DNA of 10,909 nt from Pseudomonadales bacterium (GCA_013215025.1 JABSRR010000027.1:1-10909), one strand, 5' to 3'; shown: positions 1 through 7,669, counted from the stretch's first letter. Translations and numbers: made by a program. The notes: generated from the letters alone by a model not told the origin.

Positions 1-2
1 CC

Positions 3-950
3 GTTGTCGAGCAAATTTTAGCTATCCAATGCAAACGCTCTTCACACCCAATCGTGATCGAAGTTCAGCAGCAAAGAGAACGCTGCGCACAACAAGGTAT
101 CGCGATAATACCTATCTTCGACAGAAGATATCCTAAGCCGTTAAGGCATATTCACCATCCACCTCTGGTATTGTATGTAAAGGGGGATGTTAACGCCCTA
201 AATAAGCCCTTGCTTGCCATCGTTGGCGCACGCAAGGCAAGCCAGGCAGCTCAGCAACATGCTTACAATTTTGCACATCAGCTTGCACAGGCTGGCTTAG
301 TCATTTGCAGCGGTCTTGCCGTTGGCGTTGATAGCTGCGCGCACCTTGGTGCACTGGCGGCTAAGCAGCAAACGGTGGCCGTCATGGCGCATGGTCTTGA
401 CCACATCTACCCTCGCTCCAATGCCAAGCTATTTGAGCAGGCCTTTCAGCAAGGTGCTTGCATATCGGAATTTGCCCCTGGCATCACGCCTAGACGTGAG
501 TTCTTTCCAAGGCGCAACCGACTTATCAGCGGTTTGAGCCTTGGTGTATGCATTATCGAGGCCGCCCGCAATAGTGGCTCACTAATCACAGCGCGCTGCG
601 CTATAGAGCAAAACCGCGAGCTATTTGCGCTGCCGAGTAGCATCAGCGATGCTAAGGCGGCAGGCTGCCATTACTTGATTCAGCAGGGTGCTAATTTAGT
701 CACCAGCACCGAGGATATTCTGCAGCACTTAAACATTGCGCTCAGCATGAATGTCGTCGATAAACAGCCATCGGCAAACTTAAACCCAGAGCTGCTAAAA
801 ATGCTGAGTGAGATGCCTTATCAAGCCACCCACTTTGATACCTTGTCGACTCAATTCCAGTTGCCCACCGAACAGCTTTCAGCGCAGTTAATGCAGCTTG
901 AGATGGCGGGTGAGATTTGTCATGAACACAGCTTGTTTTGGCGCATCTAG
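3..950 (+). CDS. dprA: DNA processing protein DprA (Smf), 5' end outside the window
   Basis: DprA loads RecA onto incoming single-stranded DNA during natural transformation and is found even in species not known to be competent. The frame is open to the left edge, and the 17 codons before the GTG at 54 (reading VVEQILAIQCKR...) continue a DprA-like N-terminal part. The gene therefore starts upstream and the GTG is internal. About 315 residues are visible of a usual 360-390; the N-terminal SAM-like helical part is missing. Counting from the GTG codon, the Rossmann-like core shows AIVGARKAS near 55-63, SGLAVGVD at 86-93, GLDHIYPRSN near 114-123, ISEFAPG near 137-143, then FPRRNRLISG at 151-160 and SGSLITAR near 174-181. 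A winged-helix-like tail follows from about residue 245. Two motifs differ from the usual form (SGLARGID and AVLGTGLD). It lies just upstream of tsaC. The family call is very secure. Confidence 0.96.
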   Translation, partial: VVEQILAIQCKRSSHPIVIEVQQQRERCAQQGIAIIPIFDRRYPKPLRHIHHPPLVLYVKGDVNALNKPLLAIVGARKASQAAQQHAYNFAHQLAQAGLVICSGLAVGVDSCAHLGALAAKQQTVAVMAHGLDHIYPRSNAKLFEQAFQQGACISEFAPGITPRREFFPRRNRLISGLSLGVCIIEAARNSGSLITARCAIEQNRELFALPSSISDAKAAGCHYLIQQGANLVTSTEDILQHLNIALSMNVVDKQPSANLNPELLKMLSEMPYQATHFDTLSTQFQLPTEQLSAQLMQLEMAGEICHEHSLFWRI

Positions 951-962
951 TTCGAGGATACT

Positions 963-991
963 TTGGTGCGGTGAATTGAATCGCGTATAAT
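963..991 (+). promoter_or_regulatory. Candidate sigma-70 promoter of tsaC
   Basis: A perfect TATAAT lies at 986-991 in the short dprA-tsaC gap. Seventeen bases upstream is TTGGTG (963-968), which matches the -35 consensus only in TTG. The expected start of transcription, about seven bases past the -10 box, falls at or next to the A of the tsaC ATG at 998. No Shine-Dalgarno sequence precedes that ATG, so the transcript may be leaderless. The box match is seen directly; promoter activity is inferred, and a chance match is possible. Confidence 0.5.
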
Positions 992-997
992 TACCCG

Positions 998-1546
998 ATG
1001 TCATTATCAGTCTCTCAATCAGCACTTTGTTTGCAACAAGGCGGCGTTCTGGCCTACCCTACTGAAGCCGTTTGGGGTTTAGGCTGCGATCCCTTTAATC
1101 AGCGGGCGTTTGAAACAATCCTGCAGTTGAAACGTCGCGACCCAGCCAAAGGCGTGATTGTGCTATTTGCTAACTATGCGCAGCTGGCGCCTTATCTAAG
1201 CTCGCCGATTCAGATAGAGCAAGGCCCGCGGGTAACGAGCTATCTGGTTAATATAAAGCCTGGGGCAATGCCAAGCTGGATCATGGGTCAGCACGCTAAG
1301 CTAGCCGTTCGCATCTGCGAACATCAGCTGGTGCAACAATTAATCCACCAAAGCGGCACACCATTAGTTTCAACCTCATTGAACCCGCAGGGCAAGCAAC
1401 CTGCCAAACACGCTTTTCAAGTTTGGCGCTATTTTCGTGCGGCGCTGCAGCAGAAACAATTACAGATATGCCAAGGCAGCGTTGGCAATGAGCTGCGCCC
1501 TAGCCGTATAATTGACGCCGAAAGCCAGCGTATCTTAAGGCACTAA
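998..1546 (+). CDS. tsaC: L-threonylcarbamoyladenylate synthase TsaC (YrdC/RimN family)
   Basis: TsaC makes threonylcarbamoyl-AMP from threonine, bicarbonate and ATP in the cytoplasm, the first step of t6A37 modification of ANN-decoding tRNAs. The 182-residue product is about the length of E. coli TsaC (190) and lacks the C-terminal Sua5 domain. Visible motifs are AYPTEAVWGLGCDP at 19-32, LKRRDPAKG at 44-52, KLAVR at 101-105, STSLN at 115-119 and RPSRIID at 167-173. The segment at 68-97, where relatives carry a tryptophan-PGP motif before a strand, reads EQGPRVTSYLVN and is only loosely similar. The ATG at 998 puts PTEAVWG at the usual distance from the N-terminus, but it has no visible ribosome binding site, and a -10-like box ends six bases before it. 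The gene sits between dprA and hemF, 16 bases before the latter. Confidence 0.93.
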   Translation: MSLSVSQSALCLQQGGVLAYPTEAVWGLGCDPFNQRAFETILQLKRRDPAKGVIVLFANYAQLAPYLSSPIQIEQGPRVTSYLVNIKPGAMPSWIMGQHAKLAVRICEHQLVQQLIHQSGTPLVSTSLNPQGKQPAKHAFQVWRYFRAALQQKQLQICQGSVGNELRPSRIIDAESQRILRH

Positions 1547-1562
1547 ATAACCAGGAATATTT

Positions 1563-2471
1563 ATGACTGACGTCAACATCGACCATGTCAAAACCTATCT
1601 ACTTTCACTACAGCAATCAATTTGTCAACAATTGCAGAGCTTTGATGGCGCAGCACAATTCGAAACCGATCAGTGGGATCGCCCCGAAGGTGGCGGCGGT
1701 ATAAGCCGAGTCATTCGCAACGGTCGTATATTTGAAAAAGGCGGCGTCAATTTTTCCCATGTGTTTGGCGAGGATATGCCTGCATCAGCCACCGCGCACC
1801 GACCCGAGCTAGCTGGTCGCAGCTTTCAAGCCATGGGCGTATCGTTAGTGATGCACCCCGATAATCCAAAAATTCCTACTGCGCATGCTAATGTTCGCTT
1901 TTTTATCGCAGAAAAACCCGATGCCGAACCTGTTTGGTGGTTTGGTGGTGGCTATGATTTAACCCCGTATTACTTATACGAAGAAGATGCCAAGCACTGG
2001 CATCAAACCGCCAAACAGGCCTGCGAGCCTTTTGGCGCTGAATATTATCCTCGTTATAAGCAATGGTGCGACGAATATTTTTTTCTTAAGCATCGACAAG
2101 AAGCGCGTGGTCTAGGTGGGTTATTTTTTGATGACTTTAATGATTTAGGCTTTGAGCAGTCCTTCGCTTTCATGCAGTCTGTAGGTAACAGCTTTGTTAA
2201 AGCGTATATGCCGATTGTTGAGCGCCGGCAAAATCAAGCGTTCAGCGAAGCACACAAACAATACCAGCTGTATCGACGTGGCCGCTATGTTGAGTTCAAC
2301 TTAGTATTTGACCGCGGCACACTATTTGGACTGCAATCCGGCGGCCGCACCGAATCGATCCTGATGTCGCTGCCACCTACCGTAAAATGGGACTATCAAT
2401 GGCAGGTAGCAGAGAATAGTGAGGAAGCTAAACTGTTAGCGGCCCTGCAAACACCTAGAGAATGGGTTTAA
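1563..2471 (+). CDS. hemF: Oxygen-dependent coproporphyrinogen III oxidase
   Basis: HemF oxidatively decarboxylates two propionate side chains of coproporphyrinogen III to give protoporphyrinogen IX, using O2, in the cytoplasm. This points to aerobic haem synthesis. The 302-residue product is full length (E. coli HemF is 299). Family landmarks include [12 protein letters not shown] near 40-51, [11 protein letters not shown] near 57-67, HANVRFF at 108-114, [13 protein letters not shown] near 125-137, GLFFDDFN near 186-193 and [18 protein letters not shown] near 240-257. His98, His108, His147 and His177 align, with an offset of two, with the four histidines recalled as metal-binding in E. coli HemF (96, 106, 145, 175). 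An AGGA at 1553-1556 supports the ATG at 1563. The stop is one base before the aroE start, so the two genes are very probably co-transcribed and perhaps translationally coupled. Nothing in the protein looks unusual. Confidence 0.98.
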   Translation: MTDVNIDHVKTYLLSLQQSICQQLQSFDGAAQFETDQWDRPEGGGGISRVIRNGRIFEKGGVNFSHVFGEDMPASATAHRPELAGRSFQAMGVSLVMHPDNPKIPTAHANVRFFIAEKPDAEPVWWFGGGYDLTPYYLYEEDAKHWHQTAKQACEPFGAEYYPRYKQWCDEYFFLKHRQEARGLGGLFFDDFNDLGFEQSFAFMQSVGNSFVKAYMPIVERRQNQAFSEAHKQYQLYRRGRYVEFNLVFDRGTLFGLQSGGRTESILMSLPPTVKWDYQWQVAENSEEAKLLAALQTPREWV

Positions 2472-2472
2472 T

Positions 2473-3297
2473 ATGACACAGCGCTATGCCGTATTTGGCA
2501 ACCCAATCGCACACAGTAAGTCGCCCGATATACACACGGCCTTTGCCGCAGAAACGGCTCAGGCAATGCAATACAGTAAACAGCTGGTGCCGCTTGATGG
2601 CTTTGACGATGCTTGCACGGCATTTTTTGAATCAGGTGGCAGGGGACTCAACATTACTGTGCCATTTAAATTAGAAGCTTACCAATATGCTAACGCATTG
2701 ACTAAACGCGCACGCCAAGCGGGCGCGGTAAATACGCTGATTGCGCAAGCCGATGGCTCAATCCTCGGCGACAACACCGATGGCCAAGGCATTATACAAG
2801 ACATGATGAGCAATCATGGCTGGCAAATCAAGCAGCGCAACGTGGTGATTCTGGGGGCTGGCGGTGCAGTTCGCGGCATTCTCGGCCCGCTAATCGAGCA
2901 GCAGCCGAAACGCATCCTCATTGCCAATCGCACCCCAAGCAAGGCAAAACAGCTAGCTACCGCTTTTGGCCACTCAGTCGACATCGAAGGCTTGGGCTTT
3001 GAAGAACTGCCTTGGCATGCTGCAGATATTATTATCAATGGCACTTCGGCAAGCTTATCCGATGAATTACCACCTGTACCGAAGGCGATCGTCGGTCCTA
3101 ATAGCTGCTGCTACGATATGATGTATGGTAAACAGCTCACCGTATTTCTTGCATGGGCCTCTGAACTTGGCAGCAGCCAACTAGCTGACGGCCTCGGTAT
3201 GTTGGTTGAACAAGCCGCCGAGTCGTTTTACCAGTGGCGTCAACAGCGGCCCAATACGGTTGACGTGATCCGCCAGCTCCGCGAAGAGATGCGCTAA
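2473..3297 (+). CDS. aroE: Shikimate dehydrogenase (NADP+)
   Basis: AroE reduces 3-dehydroshikimate to shikimate with NADPH, the fourth step of aromatic amino acid synthesis. At 274 residues it has normal length for the monofunctional enzyme. The substrate domain shows VFGNPIAHSKSP at 7-18, GLNITVPFK at 58-66 with the catalytic Lys66, NT at 87-88 and GDNTDG at 99-104 with the catalytic Asp103. The nucleotide-binding domain shows GAGGA at 128-132 and ANRT at 151-154; the Asn-Arg-Thr motif is the usual NADP+ phosphate clamp and separates AroE from NAD-preferring relatives. A C-terminal DGLGMLVEQA helix is also typical. The ATG follows the hemF stop by one base, and the stop overlaps the ATG of the next gene (TAATG at 3295-3299). 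There is no clear independent ribosome binding site, which fits re-initiation by ribosomes finishing hemF. Confidence 0.98.
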   Translation: MTQRYAVFGNPIAHSKSPDIHTAFAAETAQAMQYSKQLVPLDGFDDACTAFFESGGRGLNITVPFKLEAYQYANALTKRARQAGAVNTLIAQADGSILGDNTDGQGIIQDMMSNHGWQIKQRNVVILGAGGAVRGILGPLIEQQPKRILIANRTPSKAKQLATAFGHSVDIEGLGFEELPWHAADIIINGTSASLSDELPPVPKAIVGPNSCCYDMMYGKQLTVFLAWASELGSSQLADGLGMLVEQAAESFYQWRQQRPNTVDVIRQLREEMR

Positions 3298-4373
3298 TGC
3301 TTAAATTTGCACAAACATCTTTGGTACTAACGTTAACACTCATTATGGCCATTCTAGCTGCTCCAGCTTACGCACAAAGCTTTGAACCTCCCGTTGCTGA
3401 ACAGGAAAACTGGGACTGGGTACAGTTAGTCTCTGGTGAGTGGCTAAAGGGCGATATCATCGCTATGTATGAAGAAGAGATGGAATTTGAATCCGATGTG
3501 CTCGATACCTTGATGATTGATTGGGAAGATGTGCAGCAGTTGCGCTCGGCTGGGCCGATGGCAATCAGGCTGAACGGCCAAACTGATCGAGAGGGCCGCC
3601 TACTGATTAATGGCGATGAGGGCAGCATTGCTGGCGAGCCTTTTTTAGTTAGCCAGATCATGACCATTACCCCGGGCGGGCCGCAAGAGAGATTACACTG
3701 GTCAGTGCAGTATCAGCTTGGCGCAACCTATCGTGAAGGCAACTCTGACCAATATGACCTGAATACAAAACTAGAAGTGCAGCGGCGAACGATTGCCAAC
3801 CGCTTCGTCTTCGACTACAGCGCTAACTATACCGAAAATGACGATATCACAACCGCCGATAACCGCCGCTCTTCAGCCGCCTGGGATTTTTTCCTCAGTG
3901 AGAGAATCTTCTTGCGACCGGTGTTTGGTGAATATCTCAGCGATAATTTTCAAAACATTGCCTACAAGTACAATATTGGTACCGGCCTTGGTTACCAGCT
4001 GATCGACCGACCGTCATTAGAGTGGCGCATTATCATGGGCCCTGCTTACCAAGAAACTCGCTTTAATAGCGTTAGCGATGACGATGACAAACGTGAAAGC
4101 ACTCCAGCTTGGGTTGTGACCTCTAATATCTCATGGGACTTCAACAAAGATATTGAGCTATATCACGACTATAATGCGAATTTCGTGAATGATCGCTCTG
4201 GCCGCTACACCCACTTTATGACCACCGGCATTAATCTCGACATTACCAGCTTAGTGGATCTCGATCTCTCACTAGTTTGGGAGCGCACTGAGCTGCCTAA
4301 AGCCAATGATGATGGCGTTATTCCGGAACAAGACGACTATCGTTTTATCGTCGCTTTTGGCCTCGACCTGTAA
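3297..4373 (+). CDS. DUF481 family outer-membrane protein with a signal peptide
   Basis: Residues 1-26 form a signal peptide with a hydrophobic core and an AYA cleavage site before QS, so the 358-residue precursor is exported. Residues 40-125 look like the small beta-rich region often found before this barrel: LVSGEWLKGDI and LNGQTDREGRLL are two similar 'gene-product-glycine' strands. From about residue 134 the sequence alternates as in a beta-barrel, with LGATYREGNSDQYDL, WDFFLSERIFLRPVFGEYLSDNF and GTGLGYQLID as DUF481-like landmarks. DUF481 includes E. coli YdiY; the molecular role is not established. The last residue is Leu rather than the Phe common in barrels assembled by BAM. Its ATG overlaps the aroE stop by one base, so expression is probably coupled to hemF-aroE, although a functional link is not obvious. 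Family call fairly secure; function unknown. Confidence 0.85.
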   Translation: MLKFAQTSLVLTLTLIMAILAAPAYAQSFEPPVAEQENWDWVQLVSGEWLKGDIIAMYEEEMEFESDVLDTLMIDWEDVQQLRSAGPMAIRLNGQTDREGRLLINGDEGSIAGEPFLVSQIMTITPGGPQERLHWSVQYQLGATYREGNSDQYDLNTKLEVQRRTIANRFVFDYSANYTENDDITTADNRRSSAAWDFFLSERIFLRPVFGEYLSDNFQNIAYKYNIGTGLGYQLIDRPSLEWRIIMGPAYQETRFNSVSDDDDKRESTPAWVVTSNISWDFNKDIELYHDYNANFVNDRSGRYTHFMTTGINLDITSLVDLDLSLVWERTELPKANDDGVIPEQDDYRFIVAFGLDL

Positions 4374-4449
4374 ATCCTAAACAGTCTGTCACTCGATAGC
4401 GGCGCGGGATTGGGCTAGGATGATTGCTTTTTAAGCCAGTCTAGCCATT

Positions 4450-6747
4450 ATGTTTTCAGCCGACGCCTTTATCGCTTTTATTTATCGCTGCCGTTTTCTT
4501 CTCGCACTTAGCTCAATAGCGCTGGTCGTTTTTTCCGTGCTGGGTCTGCAGCACTTCAGCTTTGACGCCTCGCCGCGCAGCTATTTTAAACCCGGGCACC
4601 CGCCATTTGAGCGCTTTGCTGCCTACGAAGAAACCTACGGCCGAGACTTTCGCATTGTGATGATGCTATCGGCCAAGCAAGACAATATGTTTCGCGCTGA
4701 TCACCTGCAGGCGATTATCGATGCCACGGAACAGGCATGGTTAATGACTGGGGTGCGTCGTGTCGACAGCGTTAGCAATTATCAACACACCTTTACTGAC
4801 GATGACGAGCTAATCGTTGAAGACTTATTCCCGCAGGCAGTTTTGCAGCAACCACAGCAGCTATTGCAACGGCAAGCCATTGCGCTTAACGATGCGAGCC
4901 TTCGCAACCGACTGATCTCACCCGACGGCAAACATGCAGCCATCATTATGTCGTTAAATGTTGATGCCGATGCGCGAGATCTGCACAACGCCGTGATTGA
5001 GCAAAGCTACGCCTTAGAAGCGCAGCTAGAGCAGCAATACCCTGATATTTATATCAGTCAAACCGGCAATCTGATGTCAAATTACCACAATATCTTGATT
5101 GCGATTCAAGATGTTTCATTAATGATGCCGTTAATGTTTGCCTTAATGTTCATACTGATTGGCGGCTTGTTAAAAAGTGTTTACTCGGTACTCGTTTCCT
5201 TAATTGTTGCGATGCTAGGCGGCATTAGCGCCTTAGGACTTGGCGCATGGTTCGGCATTGAATACTCAATGCTAGCCATTAACGCCTTGATTATCAGCAT
5301 TACCATTACCGTTGCCCACTGCATTCATATTTTCACCCAATTATTTGTTGAGCTGCGCGAACATGCAAAAGCACAGGCCATCCAGCGCAGCTTATCGATC
5401 AATTTATTCGCCGTATCCATGACCAGTCTTACCACCATGGTAGGCTTTTTGAGTTTAAACTTTAATGACTTACCGCCGGCAGTTGCCCTGGGTAATGCGG
5501 CAGCGATTGGTACGTTTTTATCCTGGCTATTTTCACTCACGCTATTGCCATGTTTAGTCAGTATTTTACCGTTTAAGGCACACCGCAGCAGCGAGAATCG
5601 GCTGGAAAACCTAATGCTTGCTCTGGGTGACTGGGTAATTGCGCATCAGCGCAAAGTGCTACTAGTTATGGTCTTCGCAACGATCGCGGCGGTATTTTTA
5701 AGCTTTAGGAATCAGCTGAATGATCGCTTTAGTGAGATGATTCACGAGCCACATATTTTTCGCAGCGATACTAACAATATTGATCAGCACTTTGGCGCAC
5801 TATACACCGCCAATTATGATCTTGACGCCGGCGAAGCCTATGGCATTGCCGAGCCAGCATACCTGATGCATTTGGATCGATTTGCCGAGTTCTTGCGCGC
5901 ACAGCCAGAAATTAAAAGCGTCTACAGCTTTGCCGATGTGGTGAAACGCCTAAATCAAACCATGCATAACGGTGACCCGCAATTTTATCGCATTCCAGAA
6001 AATCGCGCCTTGATTGCGCAATATATTCTCATGTATGAAATGTCGTTGCCGTTTGGGCTCGACTTAAATGATCAACTCACACTCGATAAATCCCGCTCAC
6101 GGTTAGTCATATCGATGCCGTCAATCGATACTCAGCAGCTGATTGCGATCGAACAACGCATCAATGCCTGGCAGGCCGAAAACTTACCAAGCAATATGCA
6201 GCATCTCGGCGCGTCGATGAGCATTATTTGGGCGCACTTAAGTGAGGACAGCCTAAGCAGTTCGCTTAAAGGCTCAGTGGTCGCTCTTACCATTATTTCG
6301 ATGATTTTACTGCTGGTGCTGCGCTCTGTACGTTACGGCGTTATTAGTCTCATCCCTAATTTAATGCCCGCCGCGTTCGGCTTTGCCGCCTGGTATATCT
6401 ATAAAGGCGAAATAGGCTTAGGGCTTACCTGCGTGGTTATCATTACTATCGGAATCGTGGTTGATGATACCGTGCATTTCTTATCAAAATATAAAAAAGC
6501 GCTGCATCAAAATCACTTTAACAGTGAAGCCGCGATTCGCTCTACTTTCAAGCAAGTTGGTCCAGCACTGGTAATTACCACCTTGGTACTGTCGTCAGGG
6601 TTCTGGATTTTATCGCTGTCAAAAATTGTTGCCAACAGCGCATTAGGCGGCGTCACTGCAATGATTTTAATCGCCGCTTTTGTGCTCGACGTGTTATTAC
6701 TGCCCGCACTTTTATTAGAAATCGACAAAGCTAAAAATAAACTTTAA
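4450..6747 (+). CDS. MMPL/RND-superfamily inner-membrane exporter (COG1033 type)
   Basis: This 765-residue protein has the duplicated RND plan. TM1 is at about 12-34, followed by a large periplasmic loop to about 220, then five helices (about 224-241, 244-266, 272-295, 316-336, 344-374). TM7 at about 402-419 is followed by a second loop to about 627 and five more helices. The length is about 250 residues shorter than AcrB-type pumps and fits the MMPL/COG1033 group, proposed to export lipids or other hydrophobic molecules. An acidic pair, IVVDDTVHFLSKY with Asp672-Asp673, lies in the second-half helix (TM10) and would serve proton coupling. The equivalent first-half helix (ITITVAHCIHIF, near 284-295) has no acidic residue. 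No membrane-fusion or outer-membrane partner gene is adjacent. The ATG at 4450 has no strong ribosome binding site. Substrate unknown. Confidence 0.88.
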   Translation: MFSADAFIAFIYRCRFLLALSSIALVVFSVLGLQHFSFDASPRSYFKPGHPPFERFAAYEETYGRDFRIVMMLSAKQDNMFRADHLQAIIDATEQAWLMTGVRRVDSVSNYQHTFTDDDELIVEDLFPQAVLQQPQQLLQRQAIALNDASLRNRLISPDGKHAAIIMSLNVDADARDLHNAVIEQSYALEAQLEQQYPDIYISQTGNLMSNYHNILIAIQDVSLMMPLMFALMFILIGGLLKSVYSVLVSLIVAMLGGISALGLGAWFGIEYSMLAINALIISITITVAHCIHIFTQLFVELREHAKAQAIQRSLSINLFAVSMTSLTTMVGFLSLNFNDLPPAVALGNAAAIGTFLSWLFSLTLLPCLVSILPFKAHRSSENRLENLMLALGDWVIAHQRKVLLVMVFATIAAVFLSFRNQLNDRFSEMIHEPHIFRSDTNNIDQHFGALYTANYDLDAGEAYGIAEPAYLMHLDRFAEFLRAQPEIKSVYSFADVVKRLNQTMHNGDPQFYRIPENRALIAQYILMYEMSLPFGLDLNDQLTLDKSRSRLVISMPSIDTQQLIAIEQRINAWQAENLPSNMQHLGASMSIIWAHLSEDSLSSSLKGSVVALTIISMILLLVLRSVRYGVISLIPNLMPAAFGFAAWYIYKGEIGLGLTCVVIITIGIVVDDTVHFLSKYKKALHQNHFNSEAAIRSTFKQVGPALVITTLVLSSGFWILSLSKIVANSALGGVTAMILIAAFVLDVLLLPALLLEIDKAKNKL

Positions 6748-6796
6748 GCTTGTCGTTAGCGATGCATACGCAATAACAATAAACAAGGAGCAGCTT

Positions 6797-7669
6797 ATGG
6801 CAAAGACCGCAGTGATTACCGGCGGCGCTGGCGGCATAGGTATGGCAATCGCAACAGCGCTATTAGACGAGCAAGTTAGCGTGGCGCTGGTTGATATTGA
6901 CAGTCAAGCCCTAGCCAAGGCGAAGCAGCAGCTAAGCACCCTCAGCAGCACCAATGTAAGCAGCACCGAGAACAGCAACACTAGCAGCAAGCCAAGTATT
7001 AGCACACACTGCGCTGATGTCAGTGATGCAGCCGCAATGCAGGCATTGGTTGATGCGGTCATTGCTGAGCATGGGCAAGTGGATTACTTGTTTAATAACG
7101 CGGGGCTAACCATCACGCGTGCATTCAAAAGTTATCAGTTGGAGCATTGGCAAAAAATTATTGGGGTAAATCTCTGGTCAGTTATATATAGCAGTCATTA
7201 TTTTTTGCCTGCGTTAGAGAAAACCCAGGGCAGCATTATCAATATCTCAAGCCTTGCCGGCTTCTTGGGTCTGCCATATCAAGCCGGCTATAGCTTAACC
7301 AAAAGTGCGGTTCGCAGCTTAAGCGAAAGCCTATATGCCGAACTTAAGCATAGCGGCGTGCATGTAATGTGCGTGCACCCTGGCGCAGTTCGCACCGCCA
7401 TCATTGAAAAGGCGATTGAAGACTCGGATAACCCCAAATTGACACAGCAGCTGGCCAAACTCACTGCAAAAACTGCGATTGAGCCTGAGCTGTTAGCAAA
7501 AAAAATTATCCGTGCGGTAAAACGCAAAAAACAGCGTCTGGTCGTGGGCCTTGATGCCCATGCGGTTGAGATATTAAAACGACTAATGCCTTCGATGCTG
7601 CATTCGCTGTTTGCACAACTCTTTGCACGCACCATGGCAAAACAAACCTCAGCTGATGTCCAGAAATAG
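6797..7669 (+). CDS. Short-chain dehydrogenase/reductase (classical SDR) with a Ser/Thr/Asn-rich insert
   Basis: This is a soluble NAD(P)-dependent oxidoreductase of 290 residues. The classical SDR signatures are in order: TGGAGGIG at 8-15 (dinucleotide binding), Asp33 at the end of the second strand (suggesting NAD over NADP), CADVSD at 72-77, NNAG at 100-103, Asn125, catalytic Ser152, the YSLTK motif with Tyr165 and Lys169, and HPG at 194-196. The Ser-to-Tyr spacing of 13 is normal. Residues about 47-70, between the second and third strands, form a low-complexity Ser/Thr/Asn insert encoded by imperfect 15-bp repeats. The basic C-terminal stretch VKRKKQRLVV followed by an amphipathic tail resembles SDRs that associate with membranes or act on lipids. 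AAGGAG at 6785-6790, six bases before the ATG, fixes the start. The 3' end overlaps the DoxX gene. The substrate cannot be told. Confidence 0.93.
   Translation: MAKTAVITGGAGGIGMAIATALLDEQVSVALVDIDSQALAKAKQQLSTLSSTNVSSTENSNTSSKPSISTHCADVSDAAAMQALVDAVIAEHGQVDYLFNNAGLTITRAFKSYQLEHWQKIIGVNLWSVIYSSHYFLPALEKTQGSIINISSLAGFLGLPYQAGYSLTKSAVRSLSESLYAELKHSGVHVMCVHPGAVRTAIIEKAIEDSDNPKLTQQLAKLTAKTAIEPELLAKKIIRAVKRKKQRLVVGLDAHAVEILKRLMPSMLHSLFAQLFARTMAKQTSADVQK
6944..6988 (+). repeat. Imperfect 15-bp tandem repeat (three units) inside the SDR gene
   Basis: Three in-frame 15-bp units (6944-6958, 6959-6973, 6974-6988) encode SSTNV, SSTEN and SNTSS. The first two share AGCAGCACC exactly; the third has diverged. 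AGC/CAG-rich sequence extends on both sides, from about 6923 to 7003. Because the unit is a multiple of three, changes in copy number would keep the reading frame. It falls in the loop between the second and third Rossmann strands, where an insertion should be tolerated. Confidence 0.55.

Noticed and set aside
54..56. GTG at 54 as the dprA start codon.
   Set aside because: The same frame stays open upstream to the window edge with a DprA-like sequence, and the protein from 54 would lack the N-terminal part.
2814..3044. Antisense open frames over aroE, and similar ones over hemF, DUF481, the exporter and the lyase.
   Set aside because: They have no recognisable motifs, no ribosome binding sites and lie within securely identified genes on the other strand.
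4078..4095. DDDDK in the DUF481 protein, identical to an enteropeptidase recognition site.
   Set aside because: It lies in an acidic loop of a bacterial barrel protein, where short Asp runs are common; coincidence.
4374..4449. Possible terminator or operator between the DUF481 and exporter genes: GGCTAG (4413-4418) and CTAGCC (4441-4446) as inverted arms, plus a five-T run at 4428-4432.
   Set aside because: The arms are only six bases and 22 apart, the T run lies in the loop rather than after a stem, and no GC-rich hairpin precedes it.
6750..6777. Possible promoter before the SDR gene: TTGTCG, 16 bases, AATAAC.
   Set aside because: Both boxes match consensus at only four of six positions, as expected often by chance in AT-rich gaps.
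7611..7655. Longer form of the DoxX-like protein from a TTG at 7611.
   Set aside because: The added 15 residues lie wholly inside the SDR gene, show no family resemblance, and the TTG has no ribosome binding site.
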